A stretch of 12,802 nt of DNA from Gammaproteobacteria bacterium (GTDB lineage: Bacteria > Pseudomonadota > Gammaproteobacteria > SZUA-152). Both the position numbers and the translations under genes were made by a program. Below the pieces are notes generated by a model. The model was not told the origin of the DNA and ran no database searches. It was given only the letters and a program-made list of their open reading frames with translations. Position 1 is the stretch's first letter. Each line of letters opens with the position of its first letter. The DNA is taken from positions 1-12,802 of the forward strand of contig JAUWVK010000033.1 of the NCBI GenBank assembly GCA_030617485.1, read 5' to 3'. Below, piece by piece: positions 1 through 6,444 of the stretch.

Positions 1-36
1 GTCGAGCAGGCTAAGAAAAACGATGAGGTATTGTAA
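1..36 (+). CDS. C-terminal tail of an upstream gene (partial)
   Basis: The first frame is open from the window edge and reads 11 residues, VEQAKKNDEVL, then stops with TAA at 34-36, directly before the dsbA ATG. The abutting TAA-ATG and the dsbA ribosome site lying inside this tail suggest a co-transcribed upstream gene. In several gammaproteobacteria the gene before dsbA encodes cytochrome c4, but this tail shows no haem motif and does not look like a c4 C-terminus, so I do not name it. A second frame is also open over this short stretch, so the call rests mainly on spacing. Confidence 0.35.
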   Translation, partial: VEQAKKNDEVL

Positions 37-699
37 ATGAATAGATTAATGAACAGCTCAAAAAATAATATGGTGGCGCTCTTTAGTGCCAGTTTTTTTG
101 CTTTCGCCCTGATGGGCTTGATGGCAAGCAGCAGCTTTGCAGCAACCTATAATGCCGGCGAGCATTACGAAATTATTTCTCCCGCACAACCTACCAGCAG
201 TAAAGATAAAATCGAAGTAGTAGAAATGTTCTGGTATGGCTGCCCACACTGTTTTCGACTGGAGCCATTTGTAGAACGTTGGCTAAAGAAAAAACCTGCC
301 AATGTAAAATTTGTGCGCATGCCGGGTGTTTTCCGTCCCAGCTGGGAGATACATGCCCGCGCTTATTACACCGCTGAAATTCTGGGTGTAGTCGATAAGG
401 TTCACCGGCCTATGTTTGATGCTATTCATGAGATGAAAAAGCGCATGGATACGGAATCTTCCATTTTGGCTTTATTTAAAAAAAATGGTGTTTCCGAAAA
501 AGATTTTAAACGAGTTTTCCGTTCATTTGCTGTAGAAACCAAATTGCGTCGTGCAAAAGACATGGGAACACGTTATCAGGCAAGAGGGGTTCCTGCGCTT
601 ATCGTCAATGGTAAATATCGAACCAGTGGCCACGCAGCGGGAAGTAATTCCAAGGTGTTTAAGGTTGTGAATCAGTTGATCAAAATGGAAAGCAAATAA
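37..699 (+). CDS. dsbA: Thiol:disulfide interchange protein DsbA
   Basis: This is the periplasmic oxidase that donates disulfide bonds to newly exported proteins and is itself re-oxidised by DsbB. The 220-residue protein begins with a signal peptide: a short basic and polar start, a hydrophobic core around residues 12-32, and a likely signal peptidase site after SSFA at residue 35. The thioredoxin-fold active site CPHC sits at residues 69-72, the classic DsbA dipeptide Pro-His. The cis-proline loop is GVPALIVNG, with Pro186. A helical insertion domain lies between. The start at 37 has a GAGG ribosome site at 25-28 with 8 nt spacing; Met5 or Met12 would also leave a usable signal peptide. It follows the preceding gene without a gap. 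The family assignment is secure. Confidence 0.96.
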   Translation: MNRLMNSSKNNMVALFSASFFAFALMGLMASSSFAATYNAGEHYEIISPAQPTSSKDKIEVVEMFWYGCPHCFRLEPFVERWLKKKPANVKFVRMPGVFRPSWEIHARAYYTAEILGVVDKVHRPMFDAIHEMKKRMDTESSILALFKKNGVSEKDFKRVFRSFAVETKLRRAKDMGTRYQARGVPALIVNGKYRTSGHAAGSNSKVFKVVNQLIKMESK

Positions 700-746
700 G
701 GATTGCGAGGCGCCTTTTCCGCTGACGTAATGTTTAATTATCTAAT

Positions 747-2378
747 ATGAAAGCTGCAGAGTTCTTTGTTCGTTGTCTGGAAAATGAAGGTGTCGAGTAC
801 ATCTTCGGTATTCCGGGCGAAGAAAACCTTGATGTCATGGATGCCTTGCTGGATTCCAAAATCCAGTTCATTACCACGCGCCATGAACAGGGAGCGGCTT
901 TTATGGCCGATGTGTACGGACGGTTAACTCACCGTGCAGGTGTCTGCATGGCTACTCTCGGGCCTGGAGCTACTAACCTTATTACCGGTGTTGCTGATGC
1001 CAATATGGATCACGCTCCCCTGGTGGCGATTGCAGGTCAGGCAGACACGCTTCGTTTGCACAAGGAATCACATCAGGTGCTCGACCTGGAGCAGCTTTTC
1101 AGATCCTTCACCAAGTACTCTTCACGCATCATAGCTCCAGACATTATTTCGGAAGTCATTCGCAAGGCCTTTAAGCTGGCGCAAACGGAAAAGGCTGGTG
1201 CATGTTTTATCGAGTTCCCGGAAAACATCGCCAAGATGGAAATAGACGGCAAGCCGTTACGAGTCAAACATGCTCATATGCCAGAGCCGCCTGCGGACCG
1301 GGTGGCTTATGCTGCTGAAGTTATTTCCAATGCAAAGGAACCCATTATTCTGGCAGGCAATGGTGTAATACGTGCCGAGGCCTGGGAAGAGCTGGCTGCC
1401 TTTGCAGAAAAACTCAACATACCCATTACCAATACTTTCATGGCCAAGGGTGTGATTCCCTTTCGCCACCCCATGGCGCTTGGCAGCGCAGGACTGCAAT
1501 CACAGGACTATGTGAATTTCGGCTTTGAACACGCCGATGCCATTATTTGTGTGGGCTATGATCTGGTGGAATACCATCCTCATTTATGGCATCCAACGCA
1601 GGATCGCACCATTGTGCATATCGATAGTCTGCCCGCTGAGGTGGACGCTCATTATCCTGTGTGCGTGGGCGTTGTTGGTGATATTAAGCATTCACTGAAT
1701 CGCATTGCGGATGCCTGCACACCACACAAAGGCAATAAACTTCGTCCTCTGCGTGAAGCACTTATCAAGGAAATGAACCAGCACAGGGATGATGCCAATT
1801 GCCCTGTGAAGCCACAGAAAATTATCTGGGATCTAAGAACCGCTATGGACCTTGAAGACATTGTGGTCTGTGATGTGGGTGCCCACAAAATGTGGATGGC
1901 GCGCATGTTTCGCTGTGAGTTTCCCAATACCTGTCTGATTTCTAATGGGTTTGCGAGCATGGGTATTGCGGTGCCCGGCGCCATAGCGGCTAAACTGGCC
2001 TGTCCAGATAAATCCGTGGTTGCCGTTACCGGTGATGGCGGTTTCCTGATGAACGTTCAGGAAATTGAGACAGCGGTCCGTTTAAAGATAGCAATGGTTG
2101 TTCTTATCTGGAGCGACTCGGGCTATGGTTTAATTGAATGGAAACAGCTCAATCAGTTTGGGCGTCCTTCGCATGTTGATTTTAACAACCCAGATTTTAT
2201 CCAGCTGGCCGAATCATTCGGCGCCAAAGGTTATCGCATTGAACAGGCAGACCAGTTACTGCCTACACTAAAAAGAGCGTTGGCTGATGATGCCGTTAGC
2301 ATTATTGATTGTCCCGTGGATTACAGTGAGAATCTACGGTTAACGGAGACTCTGGGTGACCTGGCCATTCATCTATGA
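747..2378 (+). CDS. alsS: Acetolactate synthase, catabolic (AlsS/BudB-like) type
   Basis: A thiamine diphosphate enzyme predicted to condense two pyruvates to 2-acetolactate and CO2 in the cytoplasm. The 543 residues show the usual order: N-terminal pyrimidine-binding domain with the activating Glu47 in RHEQGAAF, a central domain, and a C-terminal diphosphate-binding domain with GDGG at 429-432. The second metal ligand is Asp457 and is followed by Gly459. The spacing from Asp430 (27 and 29 residues) matches what I recall for Klebsiella catabolic acetolactate synthase. The middle region reads VGYDLVEYHPHLW, as in AlsS, where the FAD-dependent biosynthetic enzymes carry an RFDDR-type segment. 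I infer an FAD-independent enzyme. No regulatory small subunit and no acetolactate decarboxylase gene is adjacent. No ribosome site is visible before the ATG. Related TPP decarboxylases are a weaker alternative. Confidence 0.88.
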   Translation: MKAAEFFVRCLENEGVEYIFGIPGEENLDVMDALLDSKIQFITTRHEQGAAFMADVYGRLTHRAGVCMATLGPGATNLITGVADANMDHAPLVAIAGQADTLRLHKESHQVLDLEQLFRSFTKYSSRIIAPDIISEVIRKAFKLAQTEKAGACFIEFPENIAKMEIDGKPLRVKHAHMPEPPADRVAYAAEVISNAKEPIILAGNGVIRAEAWEELAAFAEKLNIPITNTFMAKGVIPFRHPMALGSAGLQSQDYVNFGFEHADAIICVGYDLVEYHPHLWHPTQDRTIVHIDSLPAEVDAHYPVCVGVVGDIKHSLNRIADACTPHKGNKLRPLREALIKEMNQHRDDANCPVKPQKIIWDLRTAMDLEDIVVCDVGAHKMWMARMFRCEFPNTCLISNGFASMGIAVPGAIAAKLACPDKSVVAVTGDGGFLMNVQEIETAVRLKIAMVVLIWSDSGYGLIEWKQLNQFGRPSHVDFNNPDFIQLAESFGAKGYRIEQADQLLPTLKRALADDAVSIIDCPVDYSENLRLTETLGDLAIHL

Positions 2379-2415
2379 CGATCCATCTGTAACGATCCAT
2401 CTGTAACGATCCATC
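2378..2415 (+). repeat. 14-bp tandem repeat at the acetolactate synthase stop codon
   Basis: The unit ACGATCCATCTGTA occurs twice back to back (2378-2391 and 2392-2405) and is followed by ten matching bases of a third copy (2406-2415). The first unit begins on the last base of the acetolactate synthase stop codon. The period is not a multiple of three and the array is non-coding. The sequence just before it, CATCTATG, resembles the unit, so slippage duplication from the gene end is a simple origin. No function is evident. Confidence 0.85.
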
Positions 2416-2492
2416 AATGCCTGTTCATCTATACTTAACGTTAGTTGTAAAATATAAGTTTTCCTTACCTTTAATTAGAAACCAATTATTAG

Positions 2493-3299
2493 ATGCCAAC
2501 GCAAACAATACCCATTCCTGATCTTGCTGATACCGAAACGCGCGGAACACGTGTTCGTTTGCTGAGCTATAACATTCAGGTGGGCATGGCTTCTACGCGG
2601 CCGCATCATTACATTACGGAAAGCTGGAAGCATGTGCTGCCCCATGCACAGATATACGATAATCTGACACGCATTGCTCATGCCATTAGTGGTTTCGATA
2701 TCGTGGCACTGCAGGAAGTTGATGCAGGTAGTTTGCGTTCAAGCTTTATTAATCAAATAGAGTATCTTGCAAAAAAAGGTGGCTTTCCTTTTTGGCATGA
2801 ACAAACTAACCGTAGTCTTGGAAAGATCGCGCGCCATAGCAATGGCCTGTTAAGCCATTATAAACCTGCCGAAGTGAACAACCATAAATTGCCTGGGTTA
2901 CGTGGTCGTGGAGTAATGGTGGCCCGTTACGGTAACAAAGATAATCCTCTTGTGCTGTTGGTTATGCATATGGCGCTGGGTTCACGTGCACGTAAACGTC
3001 AGTTTGAATATGTTGCGGAAATAGTTAATCAATACGAGCATGTGGTTGTGATGGGAGACTTAAATTGCCAGCCAGATAGCCCTGAGATGCAATATCTATT
3101 AAACGCCACAAATCTGTGTGAACCTTGCCATGGTCTTAAAACGTTTCCCAGCTGGCGACCCGTGCGTGTTATTGACCATATATTAACCTCAGCTAGTCTG
3201 CGCGTTCATGATGTACATGTTTTGCAACATATGTTGTCAGACCATCTTCCCATTGCGATGGAAATTATATTGCCAGAGAAACTACATCTGGCCGCCTGA
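2493..3299 (+). CDS. Endonuclease/exonuclease/phosphatase family protein
   Basis: A 268-residue protein of the DNase I-like metal-dependent hydrolase fold, which cuts phosphodiester or phosphomonoester bonds. The family signatures appear in order: LLSYNIQVG with Asn27, ALQEVD with the metal-binding Glu75, a histidine in VMHMALG (His159), MGDLNCQPDS with Asp189 and Asn191, and SDHLPI with Asp250-His251. All expected catalytic residues are present, so the protein should be active, but the substrate (nucleic acid, phospholipid or inositol phosphate) cannot be read from the sequence. No signal peptide is seen, suggesting a cytoplasmic location. From memory, a gene of this family lies beside dsbA in Pseudomonas; here the acetolactate synthase gene separates them. 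No good ribosome site precedes the ATG. Confidence 0.88.
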   Translation: MPTQTIPIPDLADTETRGTRVRLLSYNIQVGMASTRPHHYITESWKHVLPHAQIYDNLTRIAHAISGFDIVALQEVDAGSLRSSFINQIEYLAKKGGFPFWHEQTNRSLGKIARHSNGLLSHYKPAEVNNHKLPGLRGRGVMVARYGNKDNPLVLLVMHMALGSRARKRQFEYVAEIVNQYEHVVVMGDLNCQPDSPEMQYLLNATNLCEPCHGLKTFPSWRPVRVIDHILTSASLRVHDVHVLQHMLSDHLPIAMEIILPEKLHLAA

Positions 3300-3381
3300 A
3301 TTTTTTTGTGGCAGAGAAATGTTGCTGATTGATTTTTGATGGCGCGCGAATTCTTGCTTTGTCAATAATCGTAACGTAGAA

Positions 3382-3386
3382 AAGGG
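3382..3386 (+). promoter_or_regulatory. Ribosome binding site fixing the TTG start of hslR
   Basis: AAGGG lies 6 nt before the TTG at 3393. There is no ATG or GTG nearby that keeps the S4 domain complete, so this site supports TTG initiation. Confidence 0.6.
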
Positions 3387-3392
3387 TATATC

Positions 3393-3773
3393 TTGACTGT
3401 TCGTTTAGATAAATGGTTGTGGGCCGCACGTTTTTTTAAAACTCGTTCATTGGCCAGGGATGCCATTTTAGGCGGCAAGGTTACCGTTAATGGTTTGCGA
3501 ACAAAACCCGGCCACAGTTTATCGGTGGGAGATGAACTTAACGTGCGTCAAAGCCATGAGCTGAAAACTATTATTGTTTGCGATCTTTCGATTAAGCGTG
3601 GCCCTGCAAGTGTTGCTCAACAGTTATATGAAGAAACCACTGAAAGCCAGCAGCGCCGTGAAAAAGAAAAACAATTGCGCCAGCTGAGCACAGCACAGCG
3701 CCCCCGAGGAGAAGGCCGCCCCACCAAGCGAGCACGACGTTTGATACACCGGTTTGTGAGATCAGACTCGTAA
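3393..3773 (+). CDS. hslR: Heat shock protein 15 (Hsp15), S4-domain ribosome rescue factor
   Basis: Hsp15 binds free 50S ribosomal subunits that still carry a nascent chain on a tRNA and helps return them to the translating pool. The 126-residue protein opens with an S4 RNA-binding domain (about residues 3-63). Its first helix reads VRLDKWLWAARFFKTRS and is followed by ILGGKVTVNG, the usual S4 turn. A basic, glutamine- and arginine-rich C-terminal tail (about 85-120) is typical of this family. Its length is close to the E. coli protein of about 133 residues. Translation starts at TTG. In E. coli hslR sits beside hslO; here hslO is absent and the neighbours are unrelated. I found no convincing heat-shock sigma-32 promoter in the 93 bp upstream. 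Confidence 0.93.
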   Translation: MTVRLDKWLWAARFFKTRSLARDAILGGKVTVNGLRTKPGHSLSVGDELNVRQSHELKTIIVCDLSIKRGPASVAQQLYEETTESQQRREKEKQLRQLSTAQRPRGEGRPTKRARRLIHRFVRSDS

Positions 3774-3803
3774 TAGCGTAAGTTTGGCTGGCGGGAAAGG
3801 TTA

Positions 3804-3830
3804 ACCGGGTAATTTATAATGATTCCCGGT
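3804..3830 (+). terminator. Hairpin downstream of hslR, possible terminator
   Basis: ACCGGG (3804-3809) pairs with CCCGGT (3825-3830). AAT (3811-3813) and ATT (3822-3824) extend the stem past a single bulged T, leaving an 8-nt loop. It sits about 30 bp after the hslR stop, where a terminator would be expected. No run of T follows, so it may instead be an mRNA-end stabiliser or a factor-dependent stop. Confidence 0.35.
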
Positions 3831-4087
3831 GTGGTTCGAAATAAGAATTCTCAATCACGGTCCCGGCTAAATACACCTAAATTTCCAACAAAATCACTAT
3901 TATATTTGCCAACCTGTTCGCAAAATTCGGTTTTCCTGATGGGCTTATATAGCTTCTTTTACTATAATTTTTTTGTACTATTTTAGTGTAATCAAGAAGT
4001 TAATGAAGTTTTGACCGGCTGTCAGATGATGAGTGGTGGCTGGTGATTGTGTATTAATGTCTATACTTTCAATGAGTAATGCCGTTA

Positions 4088-4106
4088 ATGGCTAGGCGTT
4101 AGCCGT
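4088..4106 (+). promoter_or_regulatory. Leader hairpin before the YbaK-HDOD gene
   Basis: ATGGCTA (4088-4094) pairs with TAGCCGT (4100-4106), including one G-U pair, around a 5-nt loop. It lies 14 nt before the TAAGGA ribosome site. The overlapping GCC-GTTAAT-GGC (4081-4092) could form a competing small hairpin. Together they could modulate translation, but this is inference from pairing alone. Confidence 0.3.
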
Positions 4107-4120
4107 ATATTCTGATTATT

Positions 4121-4126
4121 TAAGGA
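4121..4126 (+). promoter_or_regulatory. Ribosome binding site of the YbaK-HDOD gene
   Basis: TAAGGA with 8 nt spacing to the ATG at 4135. It is one of the better ribosome sites in the window and fixes the start. Confidence 0.7.
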
Positions 4127-4134
4127 AATTTATT

Positions 4135-5586
4135 ATGTCCACATCCATTACCGTCCGCCGTTACCTGGATACGCAGGATGTACCGTACTCGGTTGTTTCA
4201 TCACCCGTTGATACTCAGGGTCGTCGTAAGGGTGATGATTTGGGAGATATCTCAGCGTCCTGTGTGGCACGTGCGATGATTTTAAAAGATGTGAGTGGTT
4301 CGGTGATGGCTGTTATTCCTGTTACTCACAGCTTGAATCTTGATGCGCTCAATCGTCAGCTTCACCGTCAGCTGAAGCCCGCTGATGTGGATGACTACCA
4401 AAGTGTGTTTGCAGATTGCTCACCAGGTGTTTTACCTGCATTGGGTGAGGCCTATGGATTTGAAACAGTTATTGATGATTCTTTGTTAAACCAGGATTTT
4501 GTTTATGTAGCGTCAGGCAATGATGGTGAGTTAATTCGTATGACCGGCCAGGATTTTCAGACTCTTCACAGTAATGCCTGGTATGGAAATGTTTTTTCTC
4601 AAATATCTGAAAGCTCAAAACAACGTTCTAAACGACTCGATAAAGCTCGGCAGAATAAGCTGGATGATGATTCAGCGACTGTACAGGATCTAAGGGAACA
4701 GGTAGCCAGAAACGAAAGCGCTCCTTCGGTTACCAGCATGCGTCAGCGTATTGAACGTCTTACAAATTTGCCGGGCATGCCTTCGTTGGCGCAAAAAATT
4801 ATGCAGTTGAACGCTAATCCGTATGCTCATGCGGACGATCTGGCCAAACTGGTGGAAAAGGATCCCAGCCTGGCAGCGCAAATCATTCGTTATGCTCAAT
4901 CACCATTTTATGGATACCAGGGCAAGATTGCCTCGATACGCCAGGCGATTTCCCGAGTGCTGGGCTATGACATGGTGATGAATATAGCTCTTGGCGTGGC
5001 AGCTGCTCGGCCATTTAAAATTCAGCTGGATGGCCCCATAGGCTTGAATGCTTTCTGGCGACATGCAACATACAGCGCCACCGTGGCTCAGTCTCTGTGC
5101 GGACTCATTCCTCGTCAAAACCGTCCACAACCGGGCACTGCATATTTGGCTGGCTTGCTGCATAACTTTGGTTTCCTGGTTTTGGGGCATAGTTTTCCGG
5201 AAGAATTTACCAAATTACATAACGCCATCATCAGGGAGCCTGAAACCCCTATTATTGAGCTTGAACAAAGAATTTTGGGCGTTACACATACCGAAATAGG
5301 GGCATGGTTGATGGAAACCTGGAACATGCCAGCTGAGATAATCACGGTTCAGAAGGAACACCACAATCCTGATTATAAAGGCGTGCATGCTAATTATGTT
5401 CAGTTGGTAATATTGGCTGACAGATTACTCAAAGGACATGATATGGGTGATGCGGCAAGTGAAGAGCTTCCTGCCAATATTCTTGACTCATTAAATTTGT
5501 CCGAAGAGGATATTATTAAAGTCCTGGATCGCACCATAGAAAATCATGAAGACCTCGATAGCATAGTGCGACAGCTGGTTGCCTGA
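4135..5586 (+). CDS. YbaK-type aminoacyl-tRNA deacylase / HDOD domain fusion protein
   Basis: A two-domain protein of 483 residues. Residues about 8-150 match the YbaK/ProX editing-domain family, which hydrolyses mischarged aminoacyl-tRNA. The conserved lysine is Lys51 in MILKD, and the loop CSPGVLPALG (95-104) corresponds to the substrate-site glycine/proline loop; the usual second proline of that loop is alanine here. A charged linker (about 157-205) follows. The HDOD domain (about 206-405) contains LTNLPGMPSLAQKIM and the diagnostic HNFG at 343-346, where enzymatic HD domains have His-Asp; loss of the Asp means no metal centre. HDOD domains usually act as signalling or protein-binding modules. 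A short helical C-terminus follows. From memory this fusion exists in other gammaproteobacteria, but I know of no tested function. The gene stands alone, with non-coding gaps of about 360 and 260 bp around it. Confidence 0.9.
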   Translation: MSTSITVRRYLDTQDVPYSVVSSPVDTQGRRKGDDLGDISASCVARAMILKDVSGSVMAVIPVTHSLNLDALNRQLHRQLKPADVDDYQSVFADCSPGVLPALGEAYGFETVIDDSLLNQDFVYVASGNDGELIRMTGQDFQTLHSNAWYGNVFSQISESSKQRSKRLDKARQNKLDDDSATVQDLREQVARNESAPSVTSMRQRIERLTNLPGMPSLAQKIMQLNANPYAHADDLAKLVEKDPSLAAQIIRYAQSPFYGYQGKIASIRQAISRVLGYDMVMNIALGVAAARPFKIQLDGPIGLNAFWRHATYSATVAQSLCGLIPRQNRPQPGTAYLAGLLHNFGFLVLGHSFPEEFTKLHNAIIREPETPIIELEQRILGVTHTEIGAWLMETWNMPAEIITVQKEHHNPDYKGVHANYVQLVILADRLLKGHDMGDAASEELPANILDSLNLSEEDIIKVLDRTIENHEDLDSIVRQLVA

Positions 5587-5613
5587 TTTTCCCGGTACTT
5601 TATTCTAGCCATT

Positions 5614-5640
5614 ACTGCGATAAGCAGTTACTTTTCTTTA
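5614..5640 (+). terminator. Small hairpin with U-rich tail after the YbaK-HDOD gene
   Basis: ACTGC (5614-5618), loop GATAA, GCAGT (5624-5628), then TACTTTTCTTTA. It starts 27 bp after the stop codon at 5586. The stem is only 5 bp, so this is a weak intrinsic terminator candidate. Confidence 0.35.
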
Positions 5641-5673
5641 AAAAGAGTTTTTACTCCCCTGTGATTATAATTA

Positions 5674-5696
5674 TTGCGCGTTCTTAAGCAGCGCAA
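5674..5696 (+). other. Perfect 6-bp stem-loop in the gap before ubiC
   Basis: TTGCGC (5674-5679) and GCGCAA (5691-5696) pair around an 11-nt loop. A TATAAT hexamer lies just upstream at 5666-5671, without a clear -35 box, and the strong terminator at 5726-5769 lies downstream. The element may be the 5' stem of a short transcript or part of a 3' untranslated region. Confidence 0.35.
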
Positions 5697-5725
5697 CTAT
5701 GCCTACAACTACACCCGCAACAAAG

Positions 5726-5769
5726 CTCGAAACTCAGGTACAATGCGTTCTTTGAGTTTCGGGTTTTTT
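5726..5769 (+). terminator. Rho-independent terminator upstream of ubiC
   Basis: CGAAACTCA (5728-5736) pairs perfectly with TGAGTTTCG (5753-5761), and the outer bases 5726-5727 with 5762-5763 extend the stem to 11 bp with one G-U pair. The loop is 16 nt and six T follow at 5764-5769. It is oriented to stop + strand transcription 157-183 bp after the YbaK-HDOD gene or at the end of a short separate transcript. It also isolates ubiC, which must then use a promoter between 5770 and about 5848, or read-through. Confidence 0.78.
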
Positions 5770-5848
5770 AATCACGTCACAACATCGTGCGCTAACTATC
5801 AAAAGTATTGACTCGCCGTAATGAATAGCAATTTTGGAAAATATTGTT

Positions 5849-6421
5849 GTGAAGAACAGTCATGAACCTCTCTGGCAATGCCATATGCCCTTTTCCCGCT
5901 GTGGCGCAACAATTGAGCAACTGGACTGGTTGCTTGATTCTTCGTCTCTGACGCGACGTCTGCAGCAAACTTGCTGTGGCCAATTTCGAGTTGTTCCTGT
6001 TAACCAGCAATGGCAACGTCCGCAGTTAAATGAGGCGCAGGCTTTGGGAATTCGCCCTCATGAGCGGTGTTTTATTCGGGAAGTTCACCTAATGTGTGAT
6101 GATCGTCCCCGAGTGTTTGCCCGTACAGTGATTCCTGTTAGTACATTAACGGGAAATCGACGCCGGTTGTCACGCTTAGGCAAGAAGTCGCTGGGCGCAG
6201 TGTTATTTGCAGACCCAAGCATGCAGCGTAGTTATATTGAAGTTGCTCGGCTTGAAACGGGGCAGGCTTTGTTTGAGGCTGCCGTAGCGCCATTATCAGA
6301 AAAACCCTCGGAAATTTGGGGCCGTCGTTCCGCCTTTTTCCTTGGTGGAAAACCTTTACTGGTAAGCGAGATTTTTTTACCCGAGATCGGCTATGGTAGT
6401 TGTCAAAACAACGGTAATTGA
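5849..6421 (+). CDS. ubiC: Chorismate pyruvate-lyase
   Basis: UbiC converts chorismate to 4-hydroxybenzoate and pyruvate, the first dedicated step of ubiquinone synthesis. With the GTG start at 5849 the protein has 190 residues. Recognisable blocks are DWLL near residue 26, FIREVHL with the active-site Arg77, [22 protein letters not shown] with Leu115, IWGRRS, and [13 protein letters not shown] with the catalytic Glu174, equivalent to E. coli Glu156. Compared with E. coli there is an insert of about 17 residues before WGRRS, which I recall also from non-enteric homologues. An in-frame TTG at 5834 would add five residues but has no ribosome site. The GTG has GGA 10 nt upstream and gives numbering nearly matching E. 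coli. The stop touches the ubiA region. Confidence 0.92.
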   Translation: MKNSHEPLWQCHMPFSRCGATIEQLDWLLDSSSLTRRLQQTCCGQFRVVPVNQQWQRPQLNEAQALGIRPHERCFIREVHLMCDDRPRVFARTVIPVSTLTGNRRRLSRLGKKSLGAVLFADPSMQRSYIEVARLETGQALFEAAVAPLSEKPSEIWGRRSAFFLGGKPLLVSEIFLPEIGYGSCQNNGN

Positions 6422-6444
6422 TATTGAATAGTGTTAAAGATGAT

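Larger units (their letters stand above)
3774..4134. other. 361-bp non-coding gap between hslR and the YbaK-HDOD gene
   Basis: No credible coding frame is present on either strand. The stretch is AT-rich in the middle (about 3890-4000). It holds a hairpin near the hslR end (3804-3830) and another in the leader of the downstream gene (4088-4106). Hexamers that could be -10 boxes occur at 3963-3968 (TATAAT) and 4062-4067 (TATACT), but neither has a good -35 box at 16-18 bp. The downstream gene probably has its own promoter here, but I cannot place it with confidence. Confidence 0.6.

Noticed and set aside
1..36. Calling the upstream tail cytochrome c4
   Set aside because: Only 11 residues are visible and they lack any c4-like C-terminal sequence; the idea rests on gene order remembered from other species.
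1894..1913. Sigma-54 promoter-like TGGCGC spacing inside the acetolactate synthase gene
   Set aside because: The -12 half does not match TTGC, it is inside a coding region, and no following gene would use it. Proximity of rpoN alone is not evidence.
2378..2415. CRISPR array
   Set aside because: The units are 14 bp and directly adjacent with no spacers, and no cas genes are near.
3297..3309. Run of seven T directly after the EEP-family gene as a terminator
   Set aside because: No stable GC-rich stem could be built immediately upstream of the T run.
5808..5836. TTGACT as the -35 box of a ubiC promoter
   Set aside because: The hexamers 16-18 bp downstream (AATTTT, ATTTTG) are poor -10 boxes, so a sigma-70 promoter here is not supported by sequence alone.
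6418..6444. TTG start for ubiA overlapping the ubiC stop
   Set aside because: The ATG at 6445 makes all four catalytic aspartates fall at the E. coli positions; the nine extra residues have no counterpart there.
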